Part shown: in pieces, positions 42,699 through 51,090 of the stretch
Numbering within the stretch: the stretch's first letter is position 1
Layout of the letters: every line of letters begins with the position of its first letter
Assembly: GCA_903833215.1 (NCBI GenBank)
Contig: CAILEM010000025.1
Location: 1-64,000 of the forward strand
DNA length: 64,000 bases
Direction: 5' to 3'
DNA from: an uncultured Armatimonadota bacterium
GTDB taxonomy: Bacteria > Armatimonadota > Fimbriimonadia > Fimbriimonadales > Fimbriimonadaceae
Notes under the pieces: generated by a model
The model's input: the letters and a program-made list of their open reading frames with translations, nothing else
Databases searched by the model: none
What the model was told of the DNA's origin: nothing
Translations under genes and position numbers: made by a program

Positions 42699-42887
42699 GT
42701 GGAAAAGGTTGTTTCCAAGTTCAAAACCATGGAAGAGGCCGATCGCGCCAACCGTCTCTATTACCAGTCACTTACCCCAAAGGAACGGATTGACATCCTC
42801 ATCCAAATGATTGACGATCACTATGGCACTGAACACCGACTGGAAAGAGTTCCTGGATCTGCTCGAATTGTCAAGCGTGAAGCTTAG
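42699..42887 (+). CDS. Small antitoxin-like protein preceding a decayed toxin gene
   Basis: A 62-aa protein from the GTG at 42699; an ATG at 42621 or 42732 could also be used. The core EEADRANRLYYQSLTPKERIDILIQMIDDHYG ... RLERVPGSARIV is the common small protein encoded just before Mnt/DUF6036-type nucleotidyltransferases in putative toxin-antitoxin pairs. The following partner gene is only a stub. Confidence 0.6.
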   Translation: MEKVVSKFKTMEEADRANRLYYQSLTPKERIDILIQMIDDHYGTEHRLERVPGSARIVKREA

Positions 42888-42900
42888 TGGCCCTTCGTGA
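42823..42900 (+). pseudogene. Stub of a nucleotidyltransferase-type toxin gene
   Basis: An ATG at 42823, inside the preceding gene, opens MALNTDWKEFLDLLELSSVKLSGPS and stops at 42900. The first ~15 residues are the usual opening of DUF6036-like nucleotidyltransferases (x-x-D-x-K-E-F-L-x-L-L), but no GGYA or D-x-D motif follows. I read it as a truncated or frameshifted remnant. Confidence 0.4.
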
Positions 42901-43021
42901 CTTTGTTTGCCACCCTCTCGTGCCCGTCGAAGGGCAGCCTCTGTGCTCATATTCCCTGATTTCAAGAGGTTCTCTGTTCACCCAGTAGACACATTGACTA
43001 CTACCGGGTGCCGGTATATTT

Positions 43022-43453
43022 CTATCTCAGAAGCAGAAGGTCAAGACTTTCGAATTGAGCGAATCCAGAGTCAATGGTCACCAATTGGTGACCACCTGCG
43101 ATCGCAAATGCTGCTAGATACGCGTCCATCCAAAGCTTTGGCGAGCTTGTATCTACCGAGATTAATCCCCTCCAATGAATCTCAAGTTCATCCGGCTCCC
43201 CCGCAAAAGTAATTTGGGGGCTGCCGATGAGAGCAGCATACAGCTCCGTCGCCTGTTTATTTGTCAATGGTGGAATTCCGTAGACATTCAGTACGGCTCG
43301 AGTCGTTATCAGCCTCAGAAACGATAACTGCGTATTTCGGCAAAACGCCACATCCTTGACCGACTGCTGCCGAAGCCAAGCCGATGCCAAGGCATGATGT
43401 TCGTGTGAAGAAATCGCAACCGCCAGCCACACGTTGCTATCGACTAGCTTCAT
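43022..43453 (-). CDS. PIN-domain toxin (VapC family)
   Basis: A 143-aa protein from the ATG at 43453 (MKLVDSNVWLAVAIS). The PIN acidic residues are seen in LVDSNVW, in the central ELY helix region, WMDAYLAAFA and LVTIDSGF. It is predicted to be a magnesium-dependent RNase that cuts specific RNA when released from its antitoxin. It overlaps the antitoxin gene by 17 bp. Confidence 0.85.
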   Translation of the reverse strand: MKLVDSNVWLAVAISSHEHHALASAWLRQQSVKDVAFCRNTQLSFLRLITTRAVLNVYGIPPLTNKQATELYAALIGSPQITFAGEPDELEIHWRGLISVDTSSPKLWMDAYLAAFAIAGGHQLVTIDSGFAQFESLDLLLLR

Positions 43454-43730
43454 GATTCCATGCGACCTCTTGATCAAGAAGAATGCTCGCAATCTTATCT
43501 GGAGTAAGTTGCTCGGGGTGTTTGGCGGCATGTCGACATGCGATCATTGGAAGGCCTGTTATGGGGTCGGTCACAAACGGAGAGGATGCCATTGGCACTA
43601 TCCCCGCCGTGCTATCCAATCCACGTCGAAGCAAATCTGCTACGACATCCTTCAACTTCCTACCCTCCTGCGCAGCCAGGATCTTCACATCTCGAACCAA
43701 TTCATCAGGTAAATCGAGAGCTGTTTTCAT
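43437..43730 (-). CDS. VapB-type antitoxin
   Basis: A 97-aa protein. The N-terminus (MKTALDLPDELVRDVKILAA, then EGRKLKDVVADLLRRGL) is a ribbon-helix-helix DNA-binding domain; the C-terminal tail (LTPDKIASILLDQEVAWNHE) should wrap the toxin. It lies upstream of and overlaps the PIN gene. Confidence 0.82.
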   Translation of the reverse strand: MKTALDLPDELVRDVKILAAQEGRKLKDVVADLLRRGLDSTAGIVPMASSPFVTDPITGLPMIACRHAAKHPEQLTPDKIASILLDQEVAWNHEASR

Positions 43731-43863
43731 TTTTCCACCTTACCATTTTTCTAGTTTTCTAGGTTTCCAGTAATTGATGCTTGGTTAAGTGAATTTCTCG
43801 CCGCTAGGTTTAACGTCCTCTCCTCTTGAACAGGACGTGCAGGCGAACTGCTCACTTGCGAAG

Positions 43864-43890
43864 GCATCATATGATGCATACTGATATGCA
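43864..43890 (+). promoter_or_regulatory. Operator palindromes at the second vapB start
   Basis: GCATCATATGATGC (43864-43877) is a perfect palindrome and TGCATA-CTGA-TATGCA (43875-43890) a second inverted repeat ending at the A of the vapB ATG. A pair of sites touching the start codon is what autorepression by a VapBC complex would use. No Shine-Dalgarno is visible, so translation may be leaderless. Confidence 0.6.
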
Positions 43891-44081
43891 TGAGAACCAC
43901 ACTCAATATCGACGAACGCCTCGTTGAGCGCGCAGGTGAACTGACCGGCATAAAGGAAAAGACTGCGCTAGTCCGGGCGGGTCTCACGGCCCTAATCGAG
44001 AGGGAAAGCGCAAAGCGGCTTGCCGCTCTGGGGGGCACAATGCCTGACATCCAGCCGGTCCCACGGCGTCGATCTCAGTAA
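43890..44081 (+). CDS. VapB-type antitoxin, second pair
   Basis: A 63-aa protein, MRTTLNIDERLVERAGELTG, with the ribbon-helix-helix pattern and a following helix (KTALVRAGLTALIERESAKRLA) of the short VapB family. It is located 9 bp before a PIN gene on the same strand. Confidence 0.85.
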   Translation: MRTTLNIDERLVERAGELTGIKEKTALVRAGLTALIERESAKRLAALGGTMPDIQPVPRRRSQ

Positions 44082-44090
44082 AACCAAGAG

Positions 44091-44459
44091 ATGATCTTAG
44101 TAGATACATCGATTTGGATCGACCATTTTCGAGCCCCAAACGAAGAACTCAAAACCCTTCTTCTGGACTCCCAAGTATTGATGCATCCATTGGTAGTCGG
44201 AGAACTTGCCTGTGGAAATCTCAGAGATCGCCACATGACGCTTGGTCTTCTCGATTCCATTGCGAAGTGCTCCATCGCAAGCGACATTGAAGCCTATCAT
44301 TTGATCGAATCTGAAAAGCTGTATGGTGCTGGAATTGGGTACATGGATGTCCATTTGCTTTGCGCATGCCTTTTGTCCAGCTGCCAAATCTGGACCAAAG
44401 ACAAATCCCTTCGTGCGGTTGCGGATCGATTGGGACTCAACCACCAATCACAAGCCTGA
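44091..44459 (+). CDS. PIN-domain toxin (VapC), second pair
   Basis: A 122-aa protein with the four PIN acidic positions: MILVDTSIWIDHF, VVGELACGN, GYMDVHLLCA and IWTKDKSLR. Complete length and motifs indicate a working RNase toxin. It is unrelated in detail to the PIN protein at 43022. Confidence 0.88.
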   Translation: MILVDTSIWIDHFRAPNEELKTLLLDSQVLMHPLVVGELACGNLRDRHMTLGLLDSIAKCSIASDIEAYHLIESEKLYGAGIGYMDVHLLCACLLSSCQIWTKDKSLRAVADRLGLNHQSQA

Positions 44460-44625
44460 TTCTAAAATGCCCCACAGCAGATGATTGCCGACGAGCGACC
44501 GACAAACCACGTAAACAATGTTGAACAAAGAAATCCGCTGTTATGTGGTTGGAAGCGTTCGACGCTCGAATCGAGTTAACGATTGAACGTCGTAGCTCCT
44601 CTCACCGGCACGGTGAGAATCGCAC

Positions 44626-45642
44626 ATGCAAGTTGGAATAGATAGTTTTGCCGCCACCGACGATCGGTCCGCTGATCCGCTTCATCAATCTGTCCGACTC
44701 CGTGAGCTGGTTGAGCAGATCGAGTTTGCCGATCAGGTCGGAGTAGACGCCTTCGGAATCGGGGAGCATCACCGAAAGCAATTTCTCGACTCCGCCCCTA
44801 CTGTCATCCTCGGTGCGGTGTCCGCACGGACGAAGAATATTCGCCTCTCCAGCGCGGTCACGGTGCTCAGCGCGGATGACCCGGTCCGCGTCTTTCAGAA
44901 CTTCGCAACGCTCGATCTTCTCTCCCAAGGCCGAGCCGAGATCATCGTCGGGCGTGGTTCGTTTATCGAGGCGTTCCCTTTGTTTGGTCACAAACTCGAA
45001 GACTACGATTCCCTGTTTGCCGAAAAGCTTGATCTACTCCTCAAGATCCGAGATAACGAAACCGTGCACTGGTCGGGACAGCACCGAGCTGCACTCACTG
45101 GCCAAGGCATCTACCCGCGACCGATTCAAAGTCCTTTGCCTATTTGGCTTGGAGTCGGCGGCACACCACAATCGTTTGTCCGTGCTGGCATGTTGGGTCT
45201 TCCCCTCATGGTTGCGATCATTGGTGGAGAACCACGGCGATTCCGCCCGCTGGTCGATCTCTATCGCCAAGCGGGCGAAGAAGCTGGATTTGCGCCCGAG
45301 CAATTGAAGGTAGGCATTCACGCTCTCGGCTACGTTGCTTCAACAACAGAGCAGGCTGCCGACGACTTCTTCCCCGGCTACGCCAAGGCATTCACGGAAG
45401 TCGGCAAGGAGCGCGGTTGGCCACCGGTAACTCGTGCCCAATTCGATGCCCTTCGTGGTCCGCATGGCGCGCTGATGGTCGGGAATCCCGATGAAGTCGC
45501 CGAGAAAATCCACCGTTTCAGCGAATCACTGGGTGGAATCACTCGCATCAGCTTCCAAATGAGCGTGGCGGGGCTTCCTCATGAGATGCTGATGAACTCG
45601 ATCGAACTAATCGGAAGCAAAGTCACCCCTGCCGTTCGATGA
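44626..45642 (+). CDS. Luciferase-like (LLM class) flavin-dependent oxidoreductase
   Basis: A 338-aa TIM-barrel protein: GVDAFGIGEHHRKQF, RLSSAVTVLSADDPVRVFQNFATLDLLSQGRAEIIVGRGSF and PLPIWLGVGGTPQSFVRA are the standard blocks. It uses reduced FMN or F420-type cofactors to oxidise an unknown substrate. No flavin reductase is adjacent. It converges with the peptidase gene. Confidence 0.88.
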   Translation: MQVGIDSFAATDDRSADPLHQSVRLRELVEQIEFADQVGVDAFGIGEHHRKQFLDSAPTVILGAVSARTKNIRLSSAVTVLSADDPVRVFQNFATLDLLSQGRAEIIVGRGSFIEAFPLFGHKLEDYDSLFAEKLDLLLKIRDNETVHWSGQHRAALTGQGIYPRPIQSPLPIWLGVGGTPQSFVRAGMLGLPLMVAIIGGEPRRFRPLVDLYRQAGEEAGFAPEQLKVGIHALGYVASTTEQAADDFFPGYAKAFTEVGKERGWPPVTRAQFDALRGPHGALMVGNPDEVAEKIHRFSESLGGITRISFQMSVAGLPHEMLMNSIELIGSKVTPAVR

Positions 45643-45652
45643 TGCGATGACT

Positions 45653-46999
45653 TTACTGCTCGGCGGTGAGGGCCTCTCGAAGGTCATCGTCGTCGATCAT
45701 CTTTTCGATCTCGCCGGGAGTCAAGCGCGTCAGAGGTGGCACGTCGGCATCAGCGATGGCCCACATTGTGTGGGCGCCAACCGCCGCAGCCCGGCACAGG
45801 GCTGGCTGAGACACCTTTTCAAACGTATCTCCGACGCTGTGGTAGTAATGGGCGCCTTGACCCTCGATTTTCGCCATTAATGAGATCACTGGAACGCCAG
45901 CCAACATGAACGGTTGGTGGTCACTGTGCAGGCCTGCCTTGTGGTCGTAGTCTTGCTTCATCCCGATACCGGCTAGCTGATTGGCAAGTCCTTCGAAAAC
46001 TGAATGCTTCGAGCGGCGTCCAGGTACCCAGAAGCCGTACGGGTCACCCGTCATATCGAAGTTGAGCAAACCGCGCATCCGGTCGAGTTCGTCGGCGTGA
46101 TCCCGAACGTAGGCATGGGAGCCACACAGACCCACCTCTTCCGCTGCCCACATCGCAAACCGAAGGGTGCGCTTGGGTCGTCTGCCGAGTGCAGCCAGTG
46201 CGTGCGCCATCTCAAGCACAATCGCCGAGCCGAGTCCGTTATCAGTTGCCCCTTGCGAAATATCCCATGAGTCCAAATGCCCCCCAGCCATGACAACTTC
46301 ATCAGGAAGTTCCGAGCCGACGATATCACCAATCACGTTCCTGCCGACACCAATAGAGTTGGTATTTCGCATGGAGATTCGCACCTTTGGAATCCCGCCA
46401 GCGTTAATCAGCCGCTTCAGGCGTTCCCCATCTTCTTGGGAGATTCCCATGCTGGGAATCGGCGCCTCGCCGTAATAGCAGACGCCCGTTCGAGGCAGCC
46501 CACCCGACGCGGAGCTATAGATCATCAACCCAGACGCCCCTGCTTCGAGGGCAAATTTCAACTTTTCCGTTCGATGGAGAGCACGCTTGCCGGGCGCAAC
46601 CCCTTCATCGCAGAGAACGACTTTGCCCTGAACGGCATGACCCAATCGCTCGAAATCACATGCTTCCGCGTGTCCGGCATCAATGACCTCCGCCGACAAG
46701 TCCACCTCGGAAGGAGCATTGCCATGAGCCATCGCCGTCAATGCCCACGAAGCGGGCTCGGTGACGAGAACCTCAAGAGAGCCTCTCTGCCAAACCGTGA
46801 CCTGTAGTTCCTCGTATCGGACGTTCTCAAGCCCAACCTCCGTAAAGCAGCGACGTCCCCAATCTTCCGCCCGATCCCCCGACTCCGCGCCACTCGTGCG
46901 GCCACCCACGTTGTCGCACAACCACTGAAGCTCCTTATACGCTTTCGGTCGGTTGAAGCATTCAGCAAGAATTCGGTCAGAGATTTCCTGGGGGACCAT
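45653..46999 (-). CDS. M28-family metallopeptidase with PA domain
   Basis: A 448-aa protein. A PA-type insert (about 110-220, VQGKVVLCDEGVAPG, AGASGLMIYSS) is followed by the M28 catalytic domain. The zinc ligands and general base are visible: GGHLDSWD, GATDNGLGSA, WAAEEVGLCGS, LLNFDMTGDP and HYYHSVGDT. There is no signal peptide, so it is probably a cytosolic aminopeptidase or carboxypeptidase-like enzyme. Confidence 0.88.
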   Translation of the reverse strand: MVPQEISDRILAECFNRPKAYKELQWLCDNVGGRTSGAESGDRAEDWGRRCFTEVGLENVRYEELQVTVWQRGSLEVLVTEPASWALTAMAHGNAPSEVDLSAEVIDAGHAEACDFERLGHAVQGKVVLCDEGVAPGKRALHRTEKLKFALEAGASGLMIYSSASGGLPRTGVCYYGEAPIPSMGISQEDGERLKRLINAGGIPKVRISMRNTNSIGVGRNVIGDIVGSELPDEVVMAGGHLDSWDISQGATDNGLGSAIVLEMAHALAALGRRPKRTLRFAMWAAEEVGLCGSHAYVRDHADELDRMRGLLNFDMTGDPYGFWVPGRRSKHSVFEGLANQLAGIGMKQDYDHKAGLHSDHQPFMLAGVPVISLMAKIEGQGAHYYHSVGDTFEKVSQPALCRAAAVGAHTMWAIADADVPPLTRLTPGEIEKMIDDDDLREALTAEQ

Positions 47000-47059
47000 C
47001 ACAATGAGGAAAGCTTACACCGTCAACGGATCGCCCGTAGTCGTCACAACAAAACATCG

Positions 47060-47190
47060 ATCCGTCGGGTAGCCCTGAAAGGGCGCCCCTATACCAGCCC
47101 AGGCTAAAAGCCTGGTGGAACGCGCCGCCCAACCCGTAGCGCTGTAAGCGCGCCCCATCTCGTCAGTGGGCATCGCCCATTGACTTTGAT
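47060..47190. repeat. REP-rich gap with R6 copy 2
   Basis: Consecutive small palindromes: CCCTGAAAGGGCG, CCAGGCTAAAAGCCTGG, AGCGCTGTAAGCGCG and GTGGGCATCGCCCAT. The part 47141-47187 matches 36731-36777. An open frame across this gap on the minus strand is a by-product of the repeats, not a gene. Confidence 0.75.
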
Positions 47191-47257
47191 AAGCGTCCGC
47201 AGTCCTCACGAGATCACTAACGGGCTCGCCGTAATGGCGAAGGGGCGGCATGACGGC

Positions 47258-47629
47258 CTAGGCCGTTGGCTCGTCAGGCAGCATGGCTAACATCTCCAAG
47301 ACTGCAGCCAATAACTCGGGACACCGATTTCGGGCAAGATCCCAGACAATCTCCTCATCTACGCCAAAGTAGTGGTGTACAAGCAGGTGCCTCAGCCCAA
47401 CAATCCGATTCCACTCAATATCTGTTCGGAGTGAGCGCGTCTCCGGCGGTAGGCACCGGACTGCCTCCCCAATGTTCTGGATATTTCGGATTACTGCATC
47501 AAAGAGAACTTCATCGCTCGAAAACTCTTCATAACTTCGCCCTTCGGTGTACCGAGCGACCTTCTCGCATGCGTCGCGAATATCGAACAAAAACAGGCGA
47601 TCTCTACGCAACCCTGACGGCCTCGCCAA
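47258..47629 (-). CDS. hepT: HepT-family RNase toxin
   Basis: A 123-aa helical HEPN protein (DUF86). It contains RHLLVHHY, an exact R-x4-H-x-Y motif: the Arg and His form the RNase site and the Tyr is the residue AMPylated by MntA in the studied system. The N-terminal DRLFLFDIRDACEKVARYTEG is also typical. It overlaps the upstream nucleotidyltransferase gene by 26 bp. Confidence 0.88.
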   Translation of the reverse strand: MARPSGLRRDRLFLFDIRDACEKVARYTEGRSYEEFSSDEVLFDAVIRNIQNIGEAVRCLPPETRSLRTDIEWNRIVGLRHLLVHHYFGVDEEIVWDLARNRCPELLAAVLEMLAMLPDEPTA

Positions 47630-47927
47630 GAATCTGATCTCTGATCATAGGTCTGAGAGCGCGCTTCGTAACCAAATCTATCGGCGACTGAAACTCCGCT
47701 TCAAGGAGTTCACGGAGGCCCATATACCGGTCAAAAGTTGCTGGTCCTTCAAATTCCACGAGAAAATCTAGATCGCTATCCTCTCCGGAAGATCCCCGAG
47801 ACGCCGACCCGAACAGCGAAAGGGACTTGACGCCAAGCGCCCTCAAGCGATCATTCACAATGACCAATCTGGCTCTAACTCGCTCCTCATTCACATGGAC
47901 ATTATTACATGGCAACAACGCAGTCAC
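47604..47927 (-). CDS. mntA: MntA-family nucleotidyltransferase antitoxin
   Basis: A protein of about 107 aa; a GTG at 47894 could be the true start. The minimal nucleotidyltransferase motif LFGSASRGSSGEDSDLDFLVEF (G-S then D-x-D) is intact, with the third Asp in SPIDLVTKRAL. It should neutralise HepT by adding AMP to its active-site Tyr. It is upstream of and overlaps hepT, the conserved order. Confidence 0.88.
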   Translation of the reverse strand: MTALLPCNNVHVNEERVRARLVIVNDRLRALGVKSLSLFGSASRGSSGEDSDLDFLVEFEGPATFDRYMGLRELLEAEFQSPIDLVTKRALRPMIRDQILGEAVRVA

Positions 47928-47949
47928 CCAATATCAAGCAGTACACGTG

Positions 47950-49206
47950 CTACTGCAGTGAACCCAACGCTTTCGCTGCCATGTCGCGGGTGTCTTCATC
48001 GCAATCAAATAAACATTCCTTCAGCAGCGCATCGCTCGCTGCATTGATCTCAATGAGATCCCTCACCGCGCTGTTGCGACACAGTGAGCAGGGCGTCATC
48101 TCAGCGATCCACTCGAAGATCGGCGCAAATCCCGGCTCGGTCGGGAGCCTTAGCAGATCCATGCCAACGAAATGAAGATGATCCGCATCTTCCAGGGAAC
48201 GAACGACATTCAAGAGAAACGGAACATCTTCGACGAGACCATTGTTGCCAAAGAGCGCGATCCCATCCACTGTCCACCCAGCAGCAATCAACTCGAAGCC
48301 AAGCAAACGAACACGCGGATCGATAACCCTCTCAAGCACAATCACAAACGGATTGCGCTCCGCCTTCCACTCTAGGGCGCGTACGACTAACTTGTCGATG
48401 TCAACAAGATCCACTATTCGAGAGAGCCCTCTTGCCAAGACTCCGAGCCAATCGGGCTCGTGCGCCTCCTCAAAGCTGCGCCATGCCTTCGCGAGTTCTT
48501 CCTGGGTTGCCCAATGCACCCACATGACAGCCGACGGCCGCGCACTCGCCCCCTGATGCCATTGGTCATAGAACTCTTCAAATGGGATTGAAGCATCACG
48601 TTTTGGCCTTGCGGCTCTCGTTTCTGGGTCCTCTGCCGCGACTAGCCGCGATAACTCAGCAATATCGGGCCGATTCGGTGCCTTCTCAGCAAACCAATCG
48701 GCCACAACCTGTTCCCCTAGAGACTCACGAAAATCTGTGATCCACAATTTGAATTGCCATACTTCTTTGGCAGAAAATTGGTCAACCGATCTTGAGACAA
48801 TCCAGTCCAACCCGTCGAGGCCATCGAGATCCAGTATGTGATCGGCAAATCGAAAGTCATTAGCAGGGTCAAAGTGCGAGTATATTGCCTTCTTTGCAGG
48901 CCCCACACCACGCTTTGCCAACTCAAACGCGGCGGATTCACGATGATGTCGATGCCTCCGCGCCCCTTTGGTGCGAGGTAACTGGTGAATCAGGGCATCA
49001 AATAGCTCATCAGGACATGAGGACAACCTGATTAATTCGGCTACATACCAGCCCCTCGACGTCTCACATTGCCAATCGTGGCCGGGCCAGCGGAAGACCA
49101 ATCTGCGCAAGACTCGGAAGGATGGATGCACCTCACCATCGCGAAGCTCTTGAATGGCCCGTCCCTGCCCTTTCGATGCCGCGACTTGGAATTCCGCAAT
49201 CGTCAT
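47950..49206 (-). CDS. Uncharacterised helical-repeat protein
   Basis: A 418-aa soluble protein with no signal peptide. It looks like irregular HEAT-type helical repeats (VAAEDPETRAARP; a late CDEDTRDMAAKALGSLQ). Trp-rich segments (WPGHDWQCETSRGWY, WVHWATQEELAKAWRSFEEAHEPDW) are notable. No family is recognised. A small gene 25 bp upstream probably shares its transcript. Confidence 0.55.
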   Translation of the reverse strand: MTIAEFQVAASKGQGRAIQELRDGEVHPSFRVLRRLVFRWPGHDWQCETSRGWYVAELIRLSSCPDELFDALIHQLPRTKGARRHRHHRESAAFELAKRGVGPAKKAIYSHFDPANDFRFADHILDLDGLDGLDWIVSRSVDQFSAKEVWQFKLWITDFRESLGEQVVADWFAEKAPNRPDIAELSRLVAAEDPETRAARPKRDASIPFEEFYDQWHQGASARPSAVMWVHWATQEELAKAWRSFEEAHEPDWLGVLARGLSRIVDLVDIDKLVVRALEWKAERNPFVIVLERVIDPRVRLLGFELIAAGWTVDGIALFGNNGLVEDVPFLLNVVRSLEDADHLHFVGMDLLRLPTEPGFAPIFEWIAEMTPCSLCRNSAVRDLIEINAASDALLKECLFDCDEDTRDMAAKALGSLQ

Positions 49207-49231
49207 TTTTCGAATTGGCCGGAGCTCTCGA

Positions 49232-49564
49232 CTAATCCTGAGGCAGATTCGGAAGTTCCGCGAGCCATTTGAGGTAAGTTCCGCGCTCGACTTTCACACT
49301 ATCTTTCATCACGGAAAAGACCTCACGTGCCACGAGGTGTGACAGAAACAGCTTCGCATCCGACTCGGAGATACCTTCATCGACCAATCGATCGAGCGTT
49401 GCTTTCGTCTCTGGATCTTCGGCAAGCCGGTTCTCGACCGTTGCCAAAAAGCCGCGTCGAGAAGCCAACTGCTCTTCGGAGAGTGCGCTATCCGGCGGAA
49501 AAATGCTCCGAGGCTCCGACGAAAGGACCTTGGATCGGGATCGATGCTTCCAACTACTTGCCAC
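49232..49564 (-). CDS. Small helical protein of unknown function
   Basis: At most 110 aa; the start is uncertain and could be nearer to SALSEEQLASRRGF. The region LAEDPETKATLDRLVDEGISESDAKLFLSHLVAREVF is strongly helical and resembles the DUF1841-type or similar small accessory proteins. It is located just upstream of the helical-repeat gene on the same strand. Confidence 0.5.
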   Translation of the reverse strand: MASSWKHRSRSKVLSSEPRSIFPPDSALSEEQLASRRGFLATVENRLAEDPETKATLDRLVDEGISESDAKLFLSHLVAREVFSVMKDSVKVERGTYLKWLAELPNLPQD

Positions 49565-49797
49565 GTACCCATGGTATCACCCGCGCACATGTTCTTGCCT
49601 CCTAGGAGCGGGAGGCCGGTTGAAAACTGAGTTCTCCGAAAGTCGCGAGGAGGTCAACAGATGTGGTTATTTCTTCGTCCTCGCTCTTGAGGACGTATTT
49701 CCACTGACGCCTCAATCGAAGTTCAGCCGATATCGATACTGTATGCTCCCATTGGTGCGCCTTTGCGTTAAGGACGCACGGTAGGAGGTCTGTAGAC

Positions 49798-51090
49798 ATG
49801 GCAAGTTTGCCGAGTCAAATGTTCTCGGTCGTGTTTCTCTCAGTTCTGTGGGGTTGCACAGACAGCTCAACCACCGCAGCGAATGGTGCAAAAGCGGAGG
49901 CGACTCCGACGTCCGTCGCGACGAATTCTGGTTCTGCAACCGCCGAAGGAAAATGGCCATGGCCCTGTTGGAGAGGCATGGAAGGCACTGGCATCTCCGC
50001 GATGTCAGGCTTCAACAAGAACTGGACCGCCAAAGCCCCCAAATTGCTTTGGCAAGCACCTCTAACCGATATGGGCTGGAGCGGCCCTGCCTCCGATGGC
50101 AAGGTTCTCTACATCGTCGATCACTCCGGATCAGAAGATATCGTCTGTGCATGGAATTTGGCATCCGGCAAAGAGGTTTGGAAGACGAAATACCCCGACG
50201 CTGATAACGACAACAATGGCTTTACTCGGTCAACGCCTCTGATCGACGGCAGCAACCTGTACATCGTCAGCCGACTCGGCAAGGTGCTCTGCCTAGATAC
50301 AGCAAAGGGAGCGATCAAGTGGCAGCACGATTTGGTTGGTGAGTTCAGCGGCCATACCCCTCAGTGGGGCTACGCCATTTCCCCGATGATCGATGGCAAG
50401 AATTTGATTATCGTTCCTGGTGCAGCTGACGCCGCCATCGTCGCACTCGACAAGTCAACGGGTGCCACTCTAAGCAAGGGTGGGACTGGAGATCCCGGAT
50501 ACGCAACCCCCGTGATTGCGACGATCCAGGGCAAGCGACAGTACGTCGTGTTTCAGGCCAAGAAACTCGCCGGAATCTCCACCGATACTTTTGCCGAGCT
50601 GTGGTCTGTGCCTTGGGATACTGCGTACGGTGTTAACGCCGCGACCCCCGTCGTGATGGGGAACAGTATCTTCATTTCCTCCGGCTACGGCCATGGTTGC
50701 GCTATGGTCGACGTTGGCCCTAGCAGTGCTCAAATCCGATGGCAGAACCGTTTGATTCAGGCTCACTTCAGCTCGCCGATCGTCTACAAAGGCTATATCT
50801 ACGGCACCGGCGATCCTGGCAAACTGACTTGCCTTGACCCCAAGACAGGCACGGCCCTCTGGCAGCAACCAGGATTTGAAAAGGGCGGACTCTGCGCCGC
50901 CGACGGAGTCGCCTTCGTCAACAACGGCTCAAACGGGGACGTCATCCTCGTAAAACTCGAAACTACCGGCTACAAAGAACTGGGTCGCATCGCCCCAATT
51001 CGTGGCCAAGCATGGACGGCTCCGATACTCGTTGATGGCAAACTAGTTGTCCGCACAAAGGACGCTATCGCAGTCGTCGATCTGTCCTAG
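49798..51090 (+). CDS. PQQ-like beta-propeller lipoprotein
   Basis: A 430-aa protein with a strong AGGAGGT site. The signal ends in VVFLSVLWGC, a lipobox, followed by an Ala/Thr-rich linker (about 25-50). The propeller begins at WPWPCWRGMEGTG and repeats the pattern 'A-x-D-x-x-T-G-x-x-x-W' (CLDTAKGAIKW, CLDPKTGTALW). Members resemble BamB or PQQ-dehydrogenase propellers but need not bind PQQ. It is related to the two propellers of the operon 2 kb further on. A terminator follows. Confidence 0.85.
   Translation: MASLPSQMFSVVFLSVLWGCTDSSTTAANGAKAEATPTSVATNSGSATAEGKWPWPCWRGMEGTGISAMSGFNKNWTAKAPKLLWQAPLTDMGWSGPASDGKVLYIVDHSGSEDIVCAWNLASGKEVWKTKYPDADNDNNGFTRSTPLIDGSNLYIVSRLGKVLCLDTAKGAIKWQHDLVGEFSGHTPQWGYAISPMIDGKNLIIVPGAADAAIVALDKSTGATLSKGGTGDPGYATPVIATIQGKRQYVVFQAKKLAGISTDTFAELWSVPWDTAYGVNAATPVVMGNSIFISSGYGHGCAMVDVGPSSAQIRWQNRLIQAHFSSPIVYKGYIYGTGDPGKLTCLDPKTGTALWQQPGFEKGGLCAADGVAFVNNGSNGDVILVKLETTGYKELGRIAPIRGQAWTAPILVDGKLVVRTKDAIAVVDLS

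Noticed and set aside
47015-47251. Minus-strand 78-codon frame
   Set aside because: It consists of REP-type palindromes that also occur at 36.7 kb, so it is a repeat by-product.
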